Positions 17,067-23,922 of a DNA stretch of 64,000 nucleotides are shown one piece after another. Numbering within the stretch: position 1 is the stretch's first letter; the number at the start of each line of letters is the position of its first letter. Source of the DNA: JACOMS01 sp051252005. Lineage in GTDB: Bacteria; Pseudomonadota; Alphaproteobacteria; Caulobacterales; Maricaulaceae. Made by a program: the position numbers and the translations under genes. The stretch lies in contig JBPOEZ010000008.1 of the NCBI GenBank assembly GCA_051252005.1, positions 62,001 to 126,000 on the forward strand, written 5' to 3'. The notes under the pieces were generated by a model that saw only the letters and a list, made by a program, of their open reading frames with translations, had not been told where the DNA came from and searched no databases.

Positions 17067-18166
17067 GATGCTTTCCCCTGCGCCTTACCGACGCCGTGGG
17101 TAATCAGGAAGTTTCCAATCTCGTCCAGAGCCTGCACAGCTTCGGGGAGGAGCGTGTCGAACGCCTGCCAGACGTGGCAGAGGTGTGACCAAGTTTGCAA
17201 CGTCACATCAGAACCTTGCGCTTTGGCTTTTGCCGCGTACCGCACCGAGTCGTCGTAGAGCATTTCTGCGGCGCTCACTTGGATCAGCGTCGGCGGCAAG
17301 CCGGAGAGATCACCGCGTAGTGGAGAAATCATCGGCGACGCTGGTGATATGCTCAGGTTTTTCCATGCGCCCCACAACAGAACCGTACGGGGAATTTTCA
17401 GCATAGGCCCGACCAGAGGCCTGAGCATAGTATCCGTATCGAAGTTATTTTTGATCGACGGGCTTTCAAAGGTGGAATCAGTCGAAGGAGACAATCCGGC
17501 CACAGCGTCAGCGGCGCGAAGGCCCTCATCTCGCGCCCAATTCGAAAGCATAAGCGCGAGGTTTCCGCCTGCACTATCCCCTGCAACCGCAAGTTTTTGC
17601 ACGGCCGCAGGGCCGTCAGGGCCATTTTCCAATATCCATTTATAGGCCGCGCGCGCATCAATGATTGATGCTATGCGCGGATTTTCCGGCATAAGGCGGT
17701 AGTTCGGCGCGAATACCGAACAGCCCGTACGAAGGGCCAAATTGCTAATAATCGCGCGGTGGCTGATTGCGCTGCCGACAGTAAACGCACCGCCATGAAG
17801 ATAAAGAACACGGCGATCAGGATCTGCGCCGGGCGCTTGCGTCCACTCCCCGTCTACTCTCACGCCGTCCATCTCCGCTGTGCCAGATGTGAATGTAACG
17901 GGGAAATCACGCGAGAGGCCTTTGGCTTCAAATCGTGCCCGTTTAGCCGATAATAGCTCGTTCCCTCTACTACCAGATTGAGCGGGTTTTATGAAATTCT
18001 CATAGAGATAGTCTTCAACAGCTTTGACGCCCTGCGAGTCCGGATCGACCTCAAACGTCACGGGAGGGCAGCTATCATATTGCTTATGACTTCGCCCTTT
18101 AAGATGAAGTTTCGTTACGGCAGCAAAGGCGGCAACAGGGACTAAGGCGGCGAAAGCAAGGGTCAT
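17063..18166 (-). CDS. Alpha/beta-hydrolase, hormone-sensitive-lipase type
   Basis: A 367-residue esterase/lipase with an N-terminal hydrophobic anchor or signal (residues 1-15). The oxyanion-hole motif is YLHGGAFTVGS, the nucleophile elbow AVAGDSAGGNLAL, and the C-terminal catalytic His probably lies in HLCHVWQAF. HSL-type enzymes hydrolyse short to medium acyl esters. The anchor suggests action at the inner membrane or in the periplasm. The gene is transcribed toward and overlaps the ABM gene. The roughly 200 bases upstream are shared with the divergent glycine-zipper gene. Confidence 0.9.
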   Translation of the reverse strand: MTLAFAALVPVAAFAAVTKLHLKGRSHKQYDSCPPVTFEVDPDSQGVKAVEDYLYENFIKPAQSGSRGNELLSAKRARFEAKGLSRDFPVTFTSGTAEMDGVRVDGEWTQAPGADPDRRVLYLHGGAFTVGSAISHRAIISNLALRTGCSVFAPNYRLMPENPRIASIIDARAAYKWILENGPDGPAAVQKLAVAGDSAGGNLALMLSNWARDEGLRAADAVAGLSPSTDSTFESPSIKNNFDTDTMLRPLVGPMLKIPRTVLLWGAWKNLSISPASPMISPLRGDLSGLPPTLIQVSAAEMLYDDSVRYAAKAKAQGSDVTLQTWSHLCHVWQAFDTLLPEAVQALDEIGNFLITHGVGKAQGKAS

Positions 18167-18371
18167 AGAATATCCATTTCAAGAGTACACCCTGCAATCT
18201 ATGCAATTTTATGCATAGGCGCAAATGATCATCTTTCGCACTTTCCTAACCTGTCCCAATATGAACCATAGATAAACGGAAGGCTCAGACTTCGTTCAGT
18301 GCGGGTTAACCATAAGGGTATTAACCGCGCAGGACATCATTCCACTCGCGCCGTCTTAATGGGAGACCTTC

Positions 18372-19217
18372 ATGAAAACGTTTTTATCAACCACAGCCCT
18401 CATCGCCATTGCAGCCGGATTTGCCGGAACCGCTAGTGCGCAAACTTACAGCTCGCCAACCTATATTTCGCAAGGCCAAGTCACGGATTACAATCCGAGC
18501 CAGAAATGTAAAAATGGCGAATCCAACCGTAAACTTCTTGGCACAGTCATTGGCGGCGCGCTTGGTGGCTATGCTGGATCACAGCTCGCAGCGGACAACA
18601 CACGCACAGAAGGCGCTGTGATTGGCGGTCTTATAGGCGGCGCGGCTGGATATGGCGTAGCGGATAAATCTATTGATTGCGATCCAAGCTACCGGACAAC
18701 GACCTATTCTACGACCTCGTCCCCTGTCAGCACCTATACGCCCGTGACATACGGTACGACCTCGTCTTACGGGACAACAACGTCCTATCCATCGACGACA
18801 TATGGTTCAACGACATATGGAACGACAACGTCTTATCCTTCGACAACGTACGGATCGACAACGTCTTACCCGTCAACGTCTTATGGTTCGACCACATATG
18901 GATCGACAACGACATCGTATCCAAGCCATACAACATCGACTTATAGTTCGCCGACTTACACGTCTACGAGCTACCCTTCGTCCACATATTCTGGGCGGAC
19001 ATATGGCTCGACCTATACAGCGCCGAGAACGGTGACTTACGGGCGGACTTATACGCCGCCTCGGACGACGACACACCGGACATATACACCGCCGCGCCAG
19101 ACTTATCGTCCTTATACGCCGCCGAGAACGCATCATGTGAGCACGCCTGTGCGCCGCACCTATACGCCTGCGCGGACGCATTACCACGGTAGCTACGCCT
19201 GTACTGGCCAGCATTAA
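18372..19217 (+). CDS. Exported glycine-zipper protein with Ser/Thr/Tyr/Pro repeat tail
   Basis: A 281-residue exported protein: a signal peptide with likely cleavage at TASAQ, then a glycine-zipper two-helix membrane segment (GTVIGGALGGYAGSQLAAD and GAVIGGLIGGAAGYG, about residues 57-98). A long low-complexity tail follows, of YGSTT/SYPST units that shifts to a Thr/Arg/Pro/Tyr-rich end (RTYTPPR). Glycine-zipper proteins usually sit in the outer membrane. The tail looks like an extended periplasmic or surface region, perhaps contacting peptidoglycan through its basic end. The tail is built of near-identical DNA repeats, so its length may vary between strains. A bidirectional terminator follows. 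Confidence 0.8.
   Translation: MKTFLSTTALIAIAAGFAGTASAQTYSSPTYISQGQVTDYNPSQKCKNGESNRKLLGTVIGGALGGYAGSQLAADNTRTEGAVIGGLIGGAAGYGVADKSIDCDPSYRTTTYSTTSSPVSTYTPVTYGTTSSYGTTTSYPSTTYGSTTYGTTTSYPSTTYGSTTSYPSTSYGSTTYGSTTTSYPSHTTSTYSSPTYTSTSYPSSTYSGRTYGSTYTAPRTVTYGRTYTPPRTTTHRTYTPPRQTYRPYTPPRTHHVSTPVRRTYTPARTHYHGSYACTGQH
18741..18960 (+). repeat. Degenerate tandem repeats inside the glycine-zipper gene
   Basis: Short units built around ACATATGG, ACGACAACGTC and TATCC/TACCC repeat imperfectly across this stretch and encode the YGSTT-SYPST tail. The units keep the reading frame, as expected if they spread by slippage or unequal recombination. Confidence 0.75.
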
Positions 19218-19236
19218 GCCCGATAATTCATTAGAG

Positions 19237-19266
19237 AAAAGCGCCGCCTAGTGTGGCGCTTTTTTT
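19237..19266. terminator. Bidirectional intrinsic terminator between the glycine-zipper gene and aroC
   Basis: AAAAGCGCC pairs with GGCGCTTTT around a short loop, with A and T tracts on the outer sides. It lies between two convergent genes and can end both transcripts. Confidence 0.85.
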
Positions 19267-19272
19267 ATAATT

Positions 19273-20340
19273 CTAGCCCACTTGCCCGCGATGACGGAGC
19301 TTATGGTCCGCGAGGACACAGGCCAGCATCGCTTCGGCCACAGGCACAGCGCGGATGCCCACGCACGGATCGTGACGGCCTTTAGTCCGCAGCTCTATCT
19401 CTTCGCCTTTGGATGTAATCGAGCGCACAGGCGTCAGCATAGACGAGGTCGGCTTGATCGCGACGCGGACAACAATTTCGTCGCCGTTTGAAATGCCGCC
19501 GAGTATCCCGCCCGCATGGTTTGAGAGAAACTCTGGCTTTCCGTCCTTCATGCGAATTTCGTCGGCATTATCAGTGCCAGAATAGCCGCCCGCCGCAAAA
19601 CCTGCGCCGATTTCCACGCCCTTGGCCGCGTTAATCGACATCATGGCGGCGCTAATATCCGCGTCGAGTTTGCCGTAGACGGGCGCGCCCCATCCCATTG
19701 GCACACCAGACGCGCGAACTTCGACGACCGCGCCGACGCTATTGCCAGATTTACGCACGCCGTCCAGATACTCGGCCCAGACTTTGGCCATATCCGCGTC
19801 AGGGCACCAGAACGGGTTATCCCCCGTCACGCTCCAATCGCGCACATCATCCGGCAGCTTATGCTCGCCAATTTGAATGACCGCGCCTTTGAAGCTTACG
19901 CCGCCCAAAATTTTACGCGCGATGCCGCCTGCCGCCACGCGGTTCGCGGTTTCCCGCGCGCTAGACCGTCCGCCGCCGCGGTAATCGCGCAAGCCGTATT
20001 TGGCATCATAGGTCAGATCCGCATGACCCGGACGATATTGATCTTTGATCTCTGAATAATCGCGCGAGCGCTGATCCGTGTTCTCGATCATAAGGCTAAT
20101 GGGCGTGCCTGTGGTCAGGCCTTCAAAGACGCCAGAGAGGATTTTCACCGCGTCAGGCTCGTTGCGCTGCGTAACATATTTTGATGTCCCCGGGCGGCGC
20201 TGATCCAGATAAATCTGCAAATCGGCTTCGGCCAAATCCAGCCCCGGAGGGCACCCATCAACCACGCAGCCAATCGCCGGCCCGTGGCTCTCCCCCCAAG
20301 TCGTAAAGCGAAATAAGTGTCCGAAACTATTATGTGACAT
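19273..20340 (-). CDS. aroC: Chorismate synthase
   Basis: A 355-residue chorismate synthase, the FMN-dependent last step of the shikimate pathway (EPSP to chorismate). Signatures are the N-terminal GHLFRFTTWGESHGPAIGCV, the middle DYRGGGRSSARETANRVAAG and the C-terminal RHDPCVGIRAVPVAEAML. Length is normal. It is separated from the accessory repeat region by about 100 bases. Chorismate mutase, a user of the product, is encoded at 27396-27716. Confidence 0.98.
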   Translation of the reverse strand: MSHNSFGHLFRFTTWGESHGPAIGCVVDGCPPGLDLAEADLQIYLDQRRPGTSKYVTQRNEPDAVKILSGVFEGLTTGTPISLMIENTDQRSRDYSEIKDQYRPGHADLTYDAKYGLRDYRGGGRSSARETANRVAAGGIARKILGGVSFKGAVIQIGEHKLPDDVRDWSVTGDNPFWCPDADMAKVWAEYLDGVRKSGNSVGAVVEVRASGVPMGWGAPVYGKLDADISAAMMSINAAKGVEIGAGFAAGGYSGTDNADEIRMKDGKPEFLSNHAGGILGGISNGDEIVVRVAIKPTSSMLTPVRSITSKGEEIELRTKGRHDPCVGIRAVPVAEAMLACVLADHKLRHRGQVG

Positions 20341-20466
20341 AGGGGGCCTTGTAGCGGGGGGATGCGTGCGCGGCTAGAGGAAAGGACGGGTTTGGCTCGA
20401 GTTTTTGCCTCATTATAAATCCACCACCCCGCCCTATTAATTCATCATGCCCGCCATCATTTCTCA

Positions 20467-20560
20467 TCATCCCCGTGAAAACGGGGATCCATCTCTTATT
20501 GTCAATTCAGGAGATGGATCCCCGCTCAAGTGTTTGCAAGCAAACACAAGGCGGGGATGA
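20467..20560. repeat. Composite palindromic element, outlying copy
   Basis: Terminal inverted repeats TCATCCCCG and CGGGGATGA enclose further nested pairs: CCCCGTGAAAACGGGG at the left, GGATCCATCTC facing GAGATGGATCC in the middle, and TGTTTGC-AA-GCAAACA inside the right arm. The design, two hairpins bounded by TCATCCC/GGGATGA, matches the elements at 21203-22276. Confidence 0.75.
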
Positions 20561-21202
20561 TGGTTGTTAGGGTTGCCATCTCCCAAGCACCAGCACAAAA
20601 AGCGCCGTCGCGGCGTTAGTCTCATCTCGGGGTTTATCGTTTCTCCAAAGACAGAGTGTTCTCTGTCCGCTTGCAATCTCATTTTGCGGTAAGCCCTATA
20701 AGTAGGACGGCTCCGCGCGGTCCGCCCTTCGGACGGAAGTGTAAGTACCGTTTTGTTTTTCCGAGAGGCGCGCAGATTGCCTTTGACAATCCACACTAAC
20801 CGCGCGGCGATGTGTCCAGAAGAGAAGGTCTATGGCTATCGCCCCGCCAGTCTTTCCTTGAGCCATTACAGCTCATCTATCTACTCGCTATTCATTTATG
20901 AGCGATTTGCTTACGCAAATCTCTGCAATTGAATAGGTCCTCGTAGGGGCAGCGACCCGATTCTCATCTGCGTAGTCCGCTTACCGAAAAGACGTCATAG
21001 GGATCAAAGGTTTCATCCCATTTCGGCAGCAACAACTCACACCGTCCACCAAACCAGAAAGCCAACGTACGCTTGCCTGTCCCATGTTTGATAGAAACGA
21101 GTTTAATATAGGGGCGGCTTGGGGAGGTGAGGATTATTATTTTTAAAACCGCGTTTTTACGGGGGATTTTGGCGATTGGATGCAGGATTAATTAACTTCG
21201 TT
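20561..21202. other. 642-base stretch without a recognised gene
   Basis: No convincing coding frame was found. The stretch holds several short perfect hairpins: GACAGAG/CTCTGTC near 20650, GTCCG/CGGAC near 20720, and GATTTGC/GCAAATC near 20915 enclosed in CTATTCA/TGAATAG. A start-less open frame lies on the minus strand at 20964-21191. It could be a structured RNA or decayed repeat-derived DNA. It does not match tmRNA, RNase P RNA or SRP RNA as far as I can judge by eye. Confidence 0.5.
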
Positions 21203-21313
21203 GTCATCCCGCATCGTTGTTTGCAGGCAAACAACATATGTAGCGAAAATGCGGGACCTCGCCGTTACAACGCACCCAAACTCTCGAGATCCCGCGTCGA
21301 GCGCGGGATGACA
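21203..21313. repeat. Composite palindromic element 1
   Basis: The left hairpin GTCATCCCGCA...TGCGGGAC holds an inner palindrome GTTGTTTGC-AG-GCAAACAAC. A spacer of about 25 bases leads to the right hairpin GATCCCGCG-TCGA-GCGCGGGATGAC. The outer ends GTCATCCC and GGGATGAC are also mutual inverted repeats, so the whole unit can fold as a two-armed structure. Confidence 0.88.
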
Positions 21314-21338
21314 ATTTTGGTGGGTTAGAAAGGAACCT

Positions 21339-21431
21339 GTCATCCCGCACAAAGGCGAAGCCGTAGATGCAGGGCCGCGCAGTTATAACACACCCGAACT
21401 CGCAAGATCCCGGATCAAGTCCGGGATGACA
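21339..21431. repeat. Composite palindromic element 2
   Basis: Same layout as element 1: left arm GTCATCCCGCA with inner palindrome GGC-GAA-GCC, spacer with GTTATAACACACCCGAACT, and right hairpin GATCCCGGATCAAGTCCGGG followed by ATGAC. The left arm closes imperfectly (TGCAGGGC instead of TGCGGGAC). Confidence 0.88.
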
Positions 21432-21477
21432 CTTGTGGTGGGTTGGGGAGCAATTAAAACGCAACTTAACAAAACCT

Positions 21478-21535
21478 GTCATCCCGCACGAAGGCGTAGC
21501 CGTAGATGCGGGACCTCGAAGTTATAAAGCGCCGC
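21478..21535. repeat. Composite palindromic element 3, left half only
   Basis: The left hairpin GTCATCCCGCA...TGCGGGACCTCG has inner palindrome GGC-GTA-GCC and the beginning of the usual spacer (GTTATAAAGCGCCGC). It then runs directly into the stop codon of the GIY-YIG gene. The right hairpin is missing. Confidence 0.82.
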
Positions 21536-21847
21536 CTACCGCCACTTACCGAGCATCCCAATCTCGCCGCTCAAATCCGCCCACTCTGGATTGTCTTTCT
21601 CAATGAGTTCATCCTTCCAAGCCCGCCGCCACCGCTTAAGCTTTTTCTCAAACGCAATGGCGTCATTGATCGCGTCGAACAGCTCATAATAAACAAGGTT
21701 TTTAATGTTATAGCGCTTGGCATGCCCGTCGATCTGCCCCGATTGATGCTCCGAAATCCGCAAAGCGAGATCAGACGTCACGCCCATATAAATCGCCCCA
21801 TGCGGACGGCTCGCCAAAATATACACATAATATTGCCGAAACCTCAT
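21536..21847 (-). CDS. Small GIY-YIG nuclease-domain protein within the repeat array
   Basis: A 103-residue single-domain GIY-YIG protein of the short UvrC-N-like (YhbQ-type) class. The first strand pair is YYVYIL (residues 6-11) and YMGVT (20-24) in place of the literal GIY and YIG. Arg30 in LALRISEH is the expected catalytic Arg, and Glu67 in AIAFEKKLK the metal ligand. No DNA-binding extension is visible. Composite palindromic elements lie on both sides, and the 3' end of the gene sits in the spacer of element 3. This suggests a functional or mobility link between nuclease and repeats, by inference. The biological role of these short GIY-YIG proteins is not established. Confidence 0.88.
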   Translation of the reverse strand: MRFRQYYVYILASRPHGAIYMGVTSDLALRISEHQSGQIDGHAKRYNIKNLVYYELFDAINDAIAFEKKLKRWRRAWKDELIEKDNPEWADLSGEIGMLGKWR

Positions 21848-21877
21848 AGAAGGATAATAGAGATTTTTGCTTTACCT

Positions 21878-21998
21878 GTCATCCCGAAAGCAAGTCCTAC
21901 TACCATGTCATACCGCACGAAACGAAGTGGAGATGCGGGACCTAGACGTTAAATCACGCGAACTAACTGCGAGGTCCCCGATCAAGTCGGGGATGACA
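21878..21998. repeat. Composite palindromic element 4 with an extra partial copy
   Basis: The full element runs 21907-21998: left arm GTCATACCGCA...TGCGGGACCT, spacer GACGTTAAATCACGCGAACT, right hairpin GTCCCCGATCAAGTCGGGGA then TGAC. A further GTCATCCCG fragment at 21878-21886 precedes it, just upstream of the GIY-YIG start codon. Confidence 0.83.
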
Positions 21999-22040
21999 AT
22001 GAGGGGAAAGTTAAAAGAAAAAACCACTCACTCCACACCC

Positions 22041-22146
22041 TATCACCCCGCAAAATCAAAGATTTATGCGGGACCTCGAGAGTAAGAGAGCCGCCTATAA
22101 ATCACGCTTAATCTCCCGAGATCCCGCGTCTAGCGCGGGATGACAG
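22041..22146. repeat. Composite palindromic element 5
   Basis: The left arm starts with a degenerate TATCACCCCGCA and closes with TGCGGGACCTCG around inner palindrome AAATC-AAA-GATTT. The right hairpin is GATCCCGCG-TCTA-GCGCGGGATGACA. Confidence 0.82.
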
Positions 22147-22190
22147 TATGTTTGCGGATTGGGGAAATTCACTAAGGGCTTTAACTACCC

Positions 22191-22276
22191 TGTCATCCCG
22201 CAAAGCCGCAGGCTTATGCGGGACCCAGACGTTATTTCACACGATATATCAAAAAAAGACCTCGGATCACGTCTAG
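22191..22276. repeat. Composite palindromic element 6, right arm decayed
   Basis: The left arm GTCATCCCGCA...TGCGGGACC is intact with inner palindrome AAGCC-GCA-GGCTT. The right arm survives only as CTCGGATCACGTCTAGCGCC and no longer pairs well. It is the last element before the kinase operon. Confidence 0.75.
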
Positions 22277-22428
22277 CGCCTTGTTGAAGGAGGCCACGAT
22301 GGCAAATTAATGATCCTTCTACTTTCATACCCAATATTACCTTTCTTATTCCAATGTATGCGTTATACCTTTGCATTCATGAACACATGTTTTAAGTGTA
22401 AACAATTAAATTAGCGGAGTAAGTTCTG

Positions 22429-22881
22429 ATGATAATGGGAGTATGCTTGCAAGCGGGAGGGTTTCAGGCCTCGTTTGTTTCTGGGTCAAAAATAAGTCCA
22501 ATATTGAATGCTCGAGAAATTTGTACAAATCCAGAAGCTGACAATTTAATTGCATCAGCACGTTGGTATGAAAATCGATTCACCCAAGTTATAACTAATT
22601 ACAACCCGACAGTAGTAATAGCAAAAATTCACTATGACGTCAAAAACCAAGCTGGGTTGTTAAATCACGGGTTCCCCTTGGGAATTTTGGCTCAGTGCTG
22701 TAATTCAAATGCTTTGGATTTAAAATTAGTGACCCTACAAAAACTTAAAGGCCCGAAGAATTTTGATATGCCAAAAGGCACCTCCACATATGAATGGGTA
22801 GATAGCCTCAAAGATACTAAACCTTACTGGAAAGATGCGGGCAGAGTTTCATGCCTCGCTGCAATAATGTTTTTATCATGA
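22429..22881 (+). CDS. Unknown protein coupled to a Ser/Thr kinase
   Basis: A 150-residue soluble protein of a family I do not recognise. The start is supported by GGAG nine bases upstream. Features that can be seen: a first strand MGVCLQAGG, a buried-looking strand PTVVIAKIHYD near residue 65, GFPLGILAQCC, LKLVTLQKLKG, and a last helix KDAGRVSCLAAIMF. The order of strands and the final D-A-x-x-x-x-LAAI helix recall RNase H-like/RuvC-like folds, including DUF3010-type proteins. Most of the acidic active-site residues expected at the first and fourth strands are not there. Its stop overlaps the kinase start (ATGA), so the two are made together. Codon use is AT-rich compared with neighbouring genes, suggesting transfer. 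Confidence 0.7.
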   Translation: MIMGVCLQAGGFQASFVSGSKISPILNAREICTNPEADNLIASARWYENRFTQVITNYNPTVVIAKIHYDVKNQAGLLNHGFPLGILAQCCNSNALDLKLVTLQKLKGPKNFDMPKGTSTYEWVDSLKDTKPYWKDAGRVSCLAAIMFLS

Positions 22882-23906
22882 CTTTCCCAATCGGAGAAAT
22901 GGTAGGGAACTACGAAATATTGCAGAGTTTAGGTAACGGTGCATTTGGCGATGTTTACAAAGCAAATCAATTTCTCCTCAATGCTGAAAGAGCCGTTAAA
23001 TTCATTAAAGCAAAACAAGGGCAACGTATTGTAGATTTGCTCGATGAGGCAAGAAATTCACATGCTGCTTCGCAGTTACACGTTGTAAGGGTTTTCAATG
23101 CAACTTTAATCGCACACGGCGGGGAGCACTATGTAGCCATTGAAATGGAGTACCATCCCGAAGGTTCCATATACGATATTGCTAGGCAAGATAACATGTC
23201 ATTTAGGAATACATTTGCGGCGATAAGGCACGTCCTATGTGCTCTTTCTGCCGCTCATGGTGCTGGAATTATTCATCATGACATTAAACCAGCAAACATT
23301 CTCAAAGCTGGAAACAACTATAAACTAGCTGATTTTGGCCTTTCGTACTTAAAAGGTACAACCAGTGGGCATAAGAATGTAAGCTATATTCTACATGCCG
23401 CCCCAGAGTTGTTTACAGGAGCGCAACCCTCAGAAACAACCGATTTATACGCAACCGGCATGACGTTATACCGCCTTTGTCTCCCCTACTCCGAAATTAA
23501 CTTAGAACTGAAAACATTAAGTGAATGGCGCTCAAAGAAACTAGATAAAACCTTTCCGGAACACAACGGATTGCCAGAATACTTGCCCAACAGATTAAAA
23601 ACCGTGATAAAAAAAGCAACCGCAATCGATCCTAGTAAAAGGTACAGCACTGCAGAAGAAATGATGGCTGCAGTGGAAAGGTTATCAATCAATTTGGACT
23701 GGGAACGCTCAAACAATGGGACGGTGTGGACAGCGACAAAAGATAACAAGCATCACGTTGCAAAGCTAATTGCGAAGAAAGGCAAAGTTACTTGCCAATA
23801 TAAAGTAAACAAAAGGAAGCCAAGAGATTGGGTCAATATTGAAGAAACACCGCAAGCAGCTTTTAAAAGATTAAATAAACTAATTAAGGATACATTGCTG
23901 CGTTGA
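22878..23906 (+). CDS. Hanks-type serine/threonine protein kinase
   Basis: A 342-residue soluble kinase. The Gly-loop is LGNGAFGDVYKA (18-29), the ATP-anchoring Lys41 lies in AVKFI, and helix C Glu57 in DEARN. The catalytic loop is HHDIKPANIL (Asp135), the metal motif DFG 152-154, and APE 175-177. Arg before the catalytic Asp is replaced by His134, so it is a non-RD kinase. There is no transmembrane segment and no PASTA or other sensor. After the kinase lobe ends near residue 265, a basic segment of about 75 residues follows (NNGTVWTATKDNKHHVAKL, then Lys-rich). The ATG at 22878 overlaps the upstream gene's stop; an earlier ATG at 22851 is possible. Composition is AT-rich compared with neighbours. 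The operon lies beside the repeat array. Substrate and role are unknown; a defence function is one possibility. Confidence 0.88.
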   Translation: MTFPIGEMVGNYEILQSLGNGAFGDVYKANQFLLNAERAVKFIKAKQGQRIVDLLDEARNSHAASQLHVVRVFNATLIAHGGEHYVAIEMEYHPEGSIYDIARQDNMSFRNTFAAIRHVLCALSAAHGAGIIHHDIKPANILKAGNNYKLADFGLSYLKGTTSGHKNVSYILHAAPELFTGAQPSETTDLYATGMTLYRLCLPYSEINLELKTLSEWRSKKLDKTFPEHNGLPEYLPNRLKTVIKKATAIDPSKRYSTAEEMMAAVERLSINLDWERSNNGTVWTATKDNKHHVAKLIAKKGKVTCQYKVNKRKPRDWVNIEETPQAAFKRLNKLIKDTLLR

Positions 23907-23922
23907 ATTTTGCTTCCGACCT

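Noticed and set aside
20467..20796. A 109-codon minus-strand frame
   Set aside because: Its last third is the palindromic element itself and the rest has no recognisable protein character; it is most likely a chance frame.
20964..21191. A 76-codon open minus-strand frame with protein-like composition
   Set aside because: It has no start codon and no recognised family; kept as part of an unexplained region rather than as a gene or pseudogene.
20561..21202. tmRNA, RNase P RNA or SRP RNA
   Set aside because: No tag-peptide frame, CCA end, conserved P4 strands or SRP tetraloop region could be found on either strand.
21878..21998. Target-site duplication flanking the GIY-YIG gene
   Set aside because: The repeats on both sides are left-arm copies of the same element family in the same orientation, and no short exact direct duplication distinct from them could be defined.
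21203..22276. CRISPR array
   Set aside because: The repeats are long, two-armed and unevenly spaced, there are no uniform unique spacers, and no cas gene is present.
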